From the NCBI GenBank assembly GCA_947650285.1, contig CANTFL010001198.1, positions 248,001 through 312,000 of the forward strand: a stretch of 64,000 bases of DNA. The letters run 5' to 3'. The stretch is from Hyaloperonospora brassicae (lineage: Eukaryota > Oomycota > Peronosporomycetes > Peronosporales > Peronosporaceae). Made by a program: the position numbers and the translations under genes. Positions 54,380 to 64,000 of this stretch are shown here, in pieces (the first letter of the stretch is position 1; every line of letters starts with the position of its first letter). The notes beneath the pieces are model-generated. The model was not told the DNA's origin and did no database searches. It worked only from the letters and a program-made list of their open reading frames with translations.

Positions 54380-54992
54380 AGATCCGTGAGGTAGAGATAT
54401 CCCATAAGTCGGCTATGGTACAAACCAAATATCATAAGGTCGCGGTGGCGATCACCAAGCTCGCTGTTAGAGCGAGGGAGTGGGCACTTACGTGCAGTGC
54501 GTCCATCGATGAAGCCTTACCCACGTGGAAAAGCTATACTTTTTCATTAATACCGCAATTTATTTGTACCGCCTAACCGGCATATCGCGTGCGATCACGG
54601 ATCCTATCTGCACGTCAGGTAAACATGAGTTGTCGGACTATGTCCATGATTTGGGAGCACTTATAGCTGCATTTCAGACCGACTCATTATTAGCGATATA
54701 CCATGTGACGGTGCTCATAAAGGCTCTCTGTCATGGACCCTGTAGACCTGAAGTCTTCCGTGTCCACCTCACTACCTTGAACGAGGCTGTCGTAATAGCG
54801 CACAAAGCGGACTACAACTTTAAGCTTGCTAAGCTTAGTTGGACTGGGTACAACCCGAGCTCTATCCTGGCGAGCTCTTTAAGTACTCAAGTGTCCTGTA
54901 GACCTGAACCCGTGGATCTCAGTAATGCTGAGGGTGACAGTGAAGATATATTTTTAATCGCTGAACAGCGATGCGTCATCTATCGCTTCTAG
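54380..54992 (+). pseudogene. Gag remnant of element F
   Basis: VAVAITKLAVRAREWALTCS, SIDEALPTWKSYTFSLIPQF, then in another frame LSDYVHDLGALIAAFQTDSL, PEVFRVHLTTLNEAVVIAHK and PEPVDLSNAEG. These follow the oomycete Gypsy Gag pattern. Confidence 0.75.
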
Positions 54993-55378
54993 ATGTGCGG
55001 ATGCACTAAGCAATTGAACCCCGGATGCCCATTGCTCACGCGGTGCCAGACACACATGGGTCCAATCCCTGTCAATAGACAGAACTCTGGTAAGGAACGG
55101 GAAAGCGTCAACCCCCAGCAAGTGCGGAGCGCTCTACTGGATATGAACTGGGATCTGTAGTATCTCAAGGAGGTAGACATGGCTTTTCTCCTTAGATGTA
55201 TGTGCTATAAATAACGGAACGCGTTTGTAAGTTAGGATAGCTGGTCGTTGAAGCAACACTTAACGGTTTTTAATAAAACTTAAACGATTCTTACCTATTT
55301 CGGGGCATCAAGCAATTAGGCTCGTCGTCGTTTCCTGCTGTAGCCAGTCGTATGATGAAGCGCTGAAAGCACAAGATA

Positions 55379-55564
55379 TTGATACTCTACCGTTCGTCTG
55401 ACGGCAGGAACGTGTGTCACGCCGCCAGAGATTTTAATCATTCTAGGCGTGAAGTTTTGGCCTTTGATAGCGTCGAACGCTGCCTAGTCGTAGTCTTAGA
55501 CACGAGATATGATCTCATTTTACAGATGGCCTGGCTGAAACGCCATGATCAATGGATTGATTGA
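55379..55564 (+). pseudogene. protease remnant of element F
   Basis: Reads VLDTRYDLILQMAWLKRHDQ, corresponding to the VLDLGDKFDVILGLPWLRKY block of A. Confidence 0.6.
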
Positions 55565-56419
55565 TCGTTTAGTACCTTTGGCGCAACATTAACCATTCCT
55601 CTTTGCAGATTCATTAACCCACATCTACAAAAAATTAAAAGCGCTATTGGCGCTAGTCACTGCCTGGATCAGCTAGTGTGCTAGCCATTGATATTGCAGA
55701 ACTACTTGACAATAATTATGTCAATGAATTTAGTCCCGAGCTGTACTCATCGATGGATGGTGGTGAGGCATCTACTCCATTGGGTGATGCTAATGGTGAT
55801 ATTGTATTGTAAAATGCGACAAGAATGAATGGCCTAGGGACAAGGAACCTCGAGCATGTCTCGCACGATATGCGTGGATTGGCATGTATCAATCTACTTA
55901 GTAAAGGTTTCGAATTAGAAAACCACCTCACTAGATGTCGTTCAGGACATCAATGCTCGTACAGATCACGTCATGGTCAGCGATAAACCAGAAGAAATAT
56001 TTGCCCCGACCTCCTTGAGGTGTAAGGTCTCATTAGTCCAGCGACGGCAACGTCAGACAGCAACTTCGAAACGCAAAGCGTCCTTGTAGTTGCATATTAA
56101 TAATAGTAATACACGATATAAACTTGTCAATCGATTGGCTGGTCAAGTAGACGGCAGCGTTAGCCTTGAGAATTTTCCATCTTTCGGTGATCTGTTTGAG
56201 CCAGACTACTTTCTGACGGTGAGTGTACTGAGCCTCGAACGCAGGCGAATTATCCTACCTTGTGGTCATACGCCCCGGGTATGAAATGAAATTATACATC
56301 TCTCGTGAGATATTATGTACTTGAAGACACGAAGATGGCACTAGGTGTTCGTAGTGAATCTACGATCCTCAATGATAACATATATCCCTTATAATTTTTA
56401 GTCAAGCAATTTAAATAAC

Positions 56420-56690
56420 GTGATGTATAAAAAACCACCGTCCGCTTACCTCCTGGTAGCGGTGTTTGTTATGAAAATGACCTGGTTCCTGAAACCGAAT
56501 ACTGCGTTACGCGACAGTTGGCCTTGCCAAAAGATCAGTGGGATTTCAATGACGACTACTTTTGTGCAAAGCACGAGGCAGGAATGGTTTGAAAGAGTAA
56601 TCTCCCTTTTCCACTCCCCCATTAGTGTAAATAAGCTGAATGGTAATTGGCGCATTAACCACGCTTCAATAAGCTAAATGAAGCCACCAT
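56420..56690 (+). pseudogene. reverse transcriptase N-terminal remnant of element F
   Basis: WFERVISLFHSPISVNKLNG then NWRINHA, matching VRESTSPHSSPTFCVRKATG then GWRIVHA of A. No palm motif is clear downstream. Confidence 0.6.
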
Positions 56691-57524
56691 ACCGTCTCAA
56701 ACACCCATTTTTCGAGAGGGTGTGCTTATACAGCCATGGTAGGTTGCATTAAGTTCAGTGCACTCGATGTTTTTGATAATTATTACCAATTGTTCATGAA
56801 AGCCAGCGAGCTCGCTAACTGTAGTCATCAATCCTACCTGTTTGCTTTGAGAGTGTCTTGTAATGCTTCAAAGGATTTCGAACGCCCCGGCTATATATAA
56901 TCCTCTCGTGACGCATGTGTTCAGACCTCATCGAGGATATGCACATATGTCCTTTGATATCATTTTTGTCCAAAGTCGTGCTTTTTATGATTAGTCTGAC
57001 ATATACACTCATTTTGATGATTTAGGATCATTTCTTGAGTGCATGCGAACGCATCTAAATTCCTCTTTGGCGCTGAATAAATCTTTTGGTTCGAATTCAC
57101 AATTGGTAAGCAAGGCTTACGAGCGGATTCCGCGATGTTCAAGGTCATAGTTGACTGGCAGGTTACTAAGAACTAAAAGAAATTGAGAATGTGGCTCAGC
57201 CTCACCAACAGCTTGCACAGGTACAGTGCGAACTATGTAGACATGGATCGGATATTATCTTACCTACGTAAAAGTATAATTTATGTTGCTGGAATAGCAC
57301 ACAAAAAGATTCTTTTGAGCTGTTAAGGAAAATCATTTACAGGCCCCAATCTTGGCTCTGCCAGATCCGGCGTGGTCCTCCAGTGTTTCTGTGATGCTCA
57401 TTACTTTGACATTGGCTGTGCATGATTGCAATAAGACCCGCATGGTCATGAGTGTGTTGTCGCGTATAATTACCGATATATGAAAGTTGCAGAGAATGAC
57501 TAGCCTTTTCATGGCAAAGGGCTG

Positions 57525-57926
57525 CTTGTGATGACGTCTGCTCTCGTTAAATTTAAAGTCCAACGGCTTGGCATTAAGACCTTTGCGATCTATATTGATC
57601 ATGCGTCATTACGCACTGCAACGCAGTCGACTTGTCTTTCTCATAGAATGACTCGCTAGCCCTCTTTCTTTGCCAAGTACAGTTCTGAAGCAAAGTACAA
57701 ACTGGACAGAAAAAAAATGTTGGCCCATGCGTTATCGCGCACGCCTGATTATGCGTTTGCCGATGTAACGGCTGTGTCTTCATCTATATCAGACTTGACT
57801 CGTATGGCCTATGTCCGTGACGTTCATAGTGTAGATGTGCTGCGTGCTCTTGAGAGTGAGGAGTTAACCTACTTAGACATCGATTGTCGACATAATTACT
57901 TGCGAGGATACATCGATGTTCCATAG
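57525..57926 (+). pseudogene. RNase H remnant of element F
   Basis: KTFAIYIDHASLRTATQST, a stop, SFFAKYSSEAKYKLDRKKML and AHALSRTPDYAFADVTAVSS. It aligns with the YTDHASLRTA to ALSRRPDFEP stretch of A. Confidence 0.75.
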
Positions 57927-58140
57927 ATCAAGGCCTGTTGTGCTACAGGACGGATGTTGAGGATACTTCTCGTATCTTTGCCGCTCCGGAACAAATGATG
58001 CCGAATTGAGTGGTCATTTCGGTCGTGAGTAGACATATGGATCAGTTTGACCAATACTATTGGTGGCTTTAATTTTACAAATACGTATGCATGTATGTGC
58101 ATACCTTTGGAACGTGTCAAAGGATAAACCCTCAGCTCAC

Positions 58141-58587
58141 GCGGTGGCGCCGCTAGATAGTGTACCTGTACATAAGGGGTGTTGGGAGTACATCAGTATG
58201 AATTTTTGGATTTGGATGACCGAACGATACGTTTGGAAATACGGGTTTTGTGGTCTTTGTTGTCTGTTTGAGCAAGATGAATCATTTAGCGGCATTGTTG
58301 TACTCTATCGACAATGAAGACACAGATACGCTATAGTCAATCAAGTATTTCGACGACACGGTTTGCTTGCGGCATCCATCCCTAATTATGATTCTCTCGT
58401 TACTATGAAGTTTTGTAGGTTTGTCTTCACGATGCTAGGTACACGATTGAACATTTTCACAATGGATTATAACCAGAACGATGGTCAAAGCGAGCGAGAG
58501 AACATCATCATATGTGACATCCTACGCCGTGTTTGCGCTGATACGCCGAAGGAGAACTGGACACCAGTAAGACGCCTTCTGTGCTAG
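58141..58587 (+). pseudogene. integrase remnant of element F
   Basis: PLDSVPVHKGCWEYISMNFW, then MLGTRLNIFTMDYNQNDGQS, ERENIIICDILRRV. The first Asp is Asn; the Glu region is present. Confidence 0.7.
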
Positions 58588-58784
58588 GTCGAAGATCGTA
58601 AATAGATGTTATTATTGATGATTTCAGCTACCTCGTTGTACTGCTCTATATGAAAGAGTGAAAAGATTGCTACGTGTATGTGTGGAGAAGTGCAGAAGAT
58701 TAATGTTGGAAAGTGTGGATTGCGCCTACTGCATTAAGTGTGAGATCGATTTGATTGGTGGAGTGCGCTCTGAGATAGACTAGT

Positions 58785-59990
58785 TGGCATGAATGATGGT
58801 ATCACACGACCGAGTGATAGGAAATGACTGTGCAATTTATGCGGATTGATCGACCTAACGGTCATGAAGGAGTATAGTCAAGGATCGATGACTGACTGAT
58901 CACTATCATCGATAGGGGCTTGGATCACGAAGTTACAAGGGCCGGATCGCTTAAGTAGTGAACAGCATCTGATTTACGTGATTGATAACGACAATAGACG
59001 ATGGGTAAATATAGAAGCAAGCTAAAGGAGTGGATCGTCAAGATCCTCAATTATTCGAGGTCTCAGAAGTAACGGCGCTTCGACGGTGGATGCCCGTCCA
59101 AAGACTCAAGAAATTGATCACGATACACCCTAGGTGTGTAATGCTTGATTGTGTGTTCACCTAATTGTATGGACACCTTATTGGTGTGGCTCACATACAC
59201 TGATCCACTGTCCCGCGATCCACTACACCGCGATCAACTACTTGATTGATCCGCTACAAGTGCGATCCCCTACTCGTGCTATCTGCTAACAAGTAATTTG
59301 CTACGGAGCGGCCTGCTACTTTAGTATTTGCTGTGAAACACATGACGCAAGAAGCGCATTATACAGACACGCGATACGCAACAGTGATCTAGCGAACCGG
59401 ATAGGCATAGCAGTAGATATTGGATTTGGTAGGTTAAAATTAAACATAATTGATTATGCAACGAAAGACACGCGTCGACTTCTCCCGGGCAGGATCTTTG
59501 ACCTCCCGTTGAATAGAGAGTCACCCACGTCGAAGCTAACTTCGCCCTTGTATTGTTTGTCCAGGCGGAACGTCTTTTTTCACCACCACCCTCAACTGCA
59601 ATATGACGCAGTGAACTCTACGGTTCAGTACAAAGTGCGAGACGGCTCAAGTGGTCAGAAGGATCGCATAAAAGCATTAACATTCGAAAAAGACGACTCT
59701 ACCAATGCGTTCAAGTGTACTTGCAACCGAGTGGAGAATTTCCACTCTATCCACCCCTCTTTGGACCGGGTGAAGAACTGCCACCCGAGGAACCCCTATC
59801 TACAAACAGTCAATTCAGCTTCAACTCAGGTCCACCAAGATAAGCGCAACCCGCCCCACCGACGGGCACACAACGTAAGCAAGAAGACGTAGAGCACGGG
59901 ATAGGGGTACCCTCTCCGTTAATCGGTCGTCCGGGCGCCAGTGGAGAGTCGAGATCGTCTCACGAAACGAGGGATAACCACATTATCACA
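58785..59990 (+). repeat. 5' LTR of element G
   Basis: About 1,206 bp, tggcatgaatg...attatcaca, aligned with the E LTR. It ends immediately before the gag ATG at 59991. Confidence 0.75.
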
Positions 59991-62171
59991 ATGCGGCGCG
60001 CGCCCGGGTCTTCTGGTGACTCGGGATTTCACTGTGAGTCCCTGAAAGAAGAATTCAAGATCAAGACTGAACCTGGGATAGAAGCGCCAGTAAAGAGGTA
60101 TCGTCGCAGAAGCGTGGGAATGAAGGAACTCCAGATCGTCAAAGTTTTGAGAGGGGATTTGACTACAAGAAAATTAATGACGAAGATCGTTCGCACGATC
60201 TGGAAGAATCCCTCCCGTCCCCCCGATGAGGTCCCTTTGGGGGCCACCGCAGATTGCGCTGCAAAGCAAGATCTGCAGGATGAAAGTCGTAGGGGAATCT
60301 TCAATCGATTTCCATTCATATCAAACGAACAATCAGAAAGATGAAGAAAGAAGCAAGAAGTTCGGACTACTTTAAGAAGCTGGCCGCGGTGAAACAAGAT
60401 CAAAACGTCTACATGAACGGGCAAGCCGGAGACAAGGTCAAGAAGGAGAAGATGGATCAAGTCTCACAATCGGTGGATCGCGAAATGAAGTTTCAAGATT
60501 GGCGATTCGACGAAATCGGCCGGGAATACTATTTGATGGAGCCAAAGAAGCTGATGTCGAGTGACTCTGTGCTTAAGCAAATCAAGCCGAAGCTGATTAG
60601 ATCTCTACGCGGACCGATGTCAGCACCCAAATCAACTCCCAACGTGTTGGAGGCGATACGACGTCTAATCAATCTGCTAACGGAGGCGGGGGTTACGGCA
60701 GGAACGTTCAACGCGCAAACTCTGCTGCCGGACGGTCGCTGTTTTGGACGTTGAGTCCGATTCTAGGCATACTTGACCTTGGGGACAATCCGACCCCGCC
60801 GATCGGCACCTCGGATCAACAAATCACGCCGCGGATTACGATGGATTAAGTTATCACGCCGATAAACGATTCCCCCAAGGGTGAGCACACTGGATAGTCC
60901 CGATACGCTTCAGCGGAATCGGAAGAGGACTCGAACGATTCGTTCGAGATCTAACGGATGTCTCTAGGACCAAGTGAAGCGGATCTATCGCGGTAGAATT
61001 TTGAACGGACTGAGGTAGAGGCTCAGGAAGGAAAACCACAGGCGACGCAGTTCATGAACATGGTGGAATCAGATCAGATGAAATCCTATTTTCGAGCGGC
61101 CATGAAGAAATATGATATAACAAACCAGTAGTAACGCCGGGGATCGTCTATTCACCCACCTGAATCGGAGATTGATATGCCGGATGTGGACATGGAGTCG
61201 GTTGGATCGCGTCCTAGTAGATCACACGACCACAATTTGTGCGCGCCGTGATTAAGGTAATCAGAGATTACCACAGGTGGCAACGGCGGGGCATCGAATG
61301 GTGGTGGGTTTTCGAATTAAATGATTAAGATGTCTGCCATGGCCGAACCGAAAGCGTTTGCCGAACGAGAAAAGAACGAAGGACGAGCTAGGAACTGGAT
61401 CAGTAAGGTGAAGTCAGCGTTCCTACGCGATCAGGTGCCTGAAGCGGAAAGAGCCAGGTGTTCATCTATCTTCTAACGGGACCAGCCCGTGACTGGTATA
61501 ACCAGCTCAGTAGCTCGACGAGGACTTTGTGGAAGGCACTCCTGGAAGGCTTCATGGCCAAATACGGAGCAAAGAATAGTGTTTCAGTTGGGAAACTCTA
61601 TTACAATGCGCGTAAGCTATCGAACGAGACTCCATTGGAGTACTTGTACCGTCTAAATGTGGCCGCGATCCGGGCGAAGATCCCGATGCGAGATGGATCT
61701 CCCGCCACTCGCAAGGAACATGTGAATCATTACATTGGTACCCTGGACGATCTCGAGATGGATAGAATGCTAACGATGCTACGCCTCGGAGTTGCAGATG
61801 ATCTGGAAGAAACGCTGCAAGAATATGAGAACATGGAAGTTCGAGAAGCTCACGCCTCTATGGGGTCGAGCAATTTTCTACAGCGTGTTGCGCCACAGGC
61901 GGCCCAAGTTCCAGCAAAACCAGCGCGAGCTGTCAGAGCGATCTACGTGAAAAGCGGGTGTAGGGGATCAGACATAGACTCTTGCGGTTCGGACTCCGAC
62001 TCGGATCGACGCAACGGGTATATGGCCACGGCTACGGATCGCGCTCAGAAGCCGGATCGACACAATGTGTACCTGGCTACCGCTGTGAATCTCGCTCAGA
62101 ACACGGGAGACCCACTTATTCAAAGTGATCAAGTCGACCGCTATCGGCACTACGATCGTGGAAAGCCTTAA
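59991..62171 (+). pseudogene. Gag of element G, broken
   Basis: 59991-60344 (MRRAPGSSGDSGFHCES to FISNEQSER) overlaps 60341-60754 (MKKEARSSDYFKKLAAVKQD) at an ATGA. The core is at 61458-62171 (ARDWYNQLSSSTRTLWKALL, EGFMAKYGAKN, ETPLEYLYRLNVAAIRAKIP), ending in an Asp/Ser-rich, Arg-rich tail. Between 60755 and 61457 stops are shared with E. Confidence 0.8.
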
Positions 62172-62189
62172 ACAGTGTGTACGCACTGT

Positions 62190-62336
62190 GGGTCGAAGAG
62201 ACATGACGATCGCGGATGTTGGAAGAGACTTACGTGTCAAAACTGTGAACGTAAGAGGCATCCTACGGACAAATGCTACTACGTTTGTTCCGTATGCAAA
62301 ATCGTCCACGAATAAGAAAAATTGCCCGATGGAATA
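62190..62336 (+). pseudogene. nucleocapsid zinc knuckles of element G
   Basis: CQNCERKRHPTDKC is intact; the second knuckle (CSVCKIVHE) is broken by a stop. Confidence 0.7.
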
Positions 62337-62579
62337 GTTTTACAACATGATCCTTCAGTGGTATGTCCCCACCAATCATGCAGGGATGTTGCCGGAACAA
62401 GCCGAGAAGATGCTAAATCAGGACGCTCGCCAGATTTAATCTGGTACGAGCCGAGCTTGCTAGGCTCTGCCTATATGCATTTGTGAAGAGGAAGTTGGTC
62501 GATGGAAGCGATGACGAGCAGGATGATCCACACAATACATGTGATTTTTCAAACTGTCTACATTCCATTTCGAGTGTTA

Positions 62580-63345
62580 GACGACATGATGAGTACGCCC
62601 GATCGCCCACCAAGATGGAAATTGTATTAGCGCCGGGTGATTTAAGGAGATATTGGAATACCATATACCAGGAGAATGGTTCGAGCAACCTAAAGTGGCT
62701 GGGAAGATCAATGACAAAAATGCCACAATGCTACTTGACTCGGGATCTGAGATCTCGATCGTGGTCACTGCCTTTGCTCGTAAAGTAGGGTGTGTCATTG
62801 ACGCAAATCAGAAATAAGAGTGTGTGAGGATAGGTGAGAACACGTACATGGCAGAAGGAAGTACCACGATCAAGATCACGGTATATGGATCGCTGGTGTA
62901 CTATTTTGATGTATGTTGGGTGATCAAGTCGGTGAAGAGGTGGTCCTGGGTATGTGCTTCATGGTACCCGCAGGTGTACGTCTGGAATTTTGCTGACGGG
63001 ACGCTGTTATTGCCAAATGAAGTAAAAATTCATCTAGCAGGACGCAGGCCTCTGTACGGATCACCCATGCAGCCGATCGTGACCCCAGAACAGCACTTGG
63101 TGCTACCGGTCGGTAGATTGACAAAGATAAGTATGGGCAATATCCAGTTCAACGCCAAGCTCTGGGTAAGGCGCGATCCTATATGGGTAACCACCGTAGC
63201 CACTGGGATAGGTCGGATCAAGTTCTTGCAGCCGACACATCTCAGTGATAAGGTAGTTACTCTCGATCGCGGACCGACCTTAGGCTGGATTATGGCTGCC
63301 GACATGGTGCCTCGATACCCAGGCCACGTCTCGGTTGGATAGCGA
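62580..63345 (+). pseudogene. protease and spacer of element G
   Basis: LLDSGSEISIV is readable near 62735, then a stop, VRIGENTYMAEGSTTIKITV, and 62824-63342 with the spacer (LPVGRLTKISMGNIQFNAKL). Frames are split. Confidence 0.75.
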
Positions 63346-64000
63346 CTGTACAACAAGTGGCAGACACTAGCATTTGAAGCTACGACAGAAAAAGACGAAG
63401 AGCTGCCGCCCGAATATGCTGGCTCGCTTGTGGATCACCCGACTTACCCTACGCCAAAGAAGGTTTTAAAGTCTACCGAAAGAGAATAATAGATCAATGG
63501 ACAGCCCGATCCGAGACAAGAAAGTTGTTCCACGTGTGGAGCCAATACCACGTGTCGCTAACACGATCGAGGAGACGGAAGGATGCGATCGAGTACCCGA
63601 GAGGCCAATGGAAGGGGGTGAAGCGAATAAGGACAGGAATATCGATCGCACGACGGATCGCGTGACGTGACGTGATCGATGACCTACAAGTGGGTCATCG
63701 ATCAACAAGCATGCTGCCTGTGGATAACAGGATTCATGAACAAGCGACAAACGACGGAGCAAGTGATCAGTCCAAGAAAGAGGCCGGACCTTCACCGGAT
63801 GTAAATATCGATGAAGAGTCATTTCCGGAGGATGACCACATCGCGGGAGAGCCGGATGTCTATACTGATCGTCATGAAAGTGGAGCACTGTACACCGAAG
63901 ACGTGGATTAATACATGGCGGTATTGCCTGATATTGTTACGCCTACTGCCGAAGTTACGCTTAACGATATTCAGGAAGGCGATCCAGACCTTTAGCTGAC
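63346..64000 (+). pseudogene. acidic spacer of element G
   Basis: WQTLAFEATTEKDEELPPEY-type sequence, and 63672-63911 (QATNDGASDQSKKEAGPSPD) match the E spacer with additional stops. Confidence 0.6.

Larger units (their letters stand above)
54091..58600 (+). mobile_element. degenerate Gypsy element F
   Basis: Fragments of gag, protease, RT, RNase H and integrase in the right order on the plus strand, all full of stops. LTRs were not identified, so the limits are approximate. It is related to the A/B/C family and retains weak traces of hairpins such as ggagctgtaccagctcc. Confidence 0.75.
58785..64000 (+). mobile_element. Gypsy element G, continuing beyond the window
   Basis: 5' LTR, gag, zinc knuckle, protease and spacer, colinear with E and very similar to it, with shared stops. 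RT would lie beyond 64000. Confidence 0.85.

Overview
The window reads as a repeat-rich intergenic or accessory stretch of an oomycete genome (Phytophthora or downy-mildew type). This is an inference from the dominance of chromodomain Ty3/Gypsy elements with oomycete-like Gag and integrase sequences, a Tigger/pogo transposon, and one small intronless gene for a secreted protein whose upstream region carries an oomycete-like initiator. No rRNA, tRNA or CRISPR array was seen. Only one gene looks like a host gene; almost everything else is mobile DNA.

Layout. 1-764: nothing recognised. 767-2820: a complete but dead Tigger/pogo DNA transposon with 14-bp terminal inverted repeats and TA target duplications. 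3169-4374: a secreted acidic repeat protein. 4375-6206: no supported gene, but a long inverted repeat. 6207-14198: Gypsy element A (minus strand). 14199-17286: LTR-like remnant with a 59-bp tandem repeat, then unassigned AT-rich DNA. 17287-23115: Gypsy element E (plus strand), cut off inside its reverse transcriptase. 23116-51930: Gypsy element B (minus strand), split by element D (27935-48693, minus), itself split by element C (33216-41195, minus). 51931-54000: nothing recognised. About 54100-58600: degenerate Gypsy element F (plus). 58785 to the end: element G (plus), a sister of E.

Two Gypsy lineages are present. A, B and C are about 8 kb chromodomain elements with 390-441 bp LTRs. D, E and G have 1.0-1.3 kb LTRs rich in GATC. 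D also has a second RNase H domain. Both lineages carry a further open reading frame on the strand opposite gag-pol, next to the 3' LTR. In A and C its C-terminal third overlaps the integrase tail and chromodomain, so about 630 bp appear to code on both strands. In C the gag-to-pol step fits a -1 ribosomal frameshift at a canonical heptamer.

The most unusual signal is physical. The A/B/C elements are saturated from LTR to LTR with short perfect inverted repeats (arms 7-12 bp, loops about 1-13 nt), roughly one every 40 nt, through coding sequence on both strands. At some sites the arms differ between copies but pairing is kept. I know of no description of this. C, the youngest copy (LTRs identical by eye, 5-bp target duplication), shares stops and frameshifts in pol with A and B. 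The family therefore seems to spread as a defective, trans-mobilised element that keeps gag, protease and the antisense frame.
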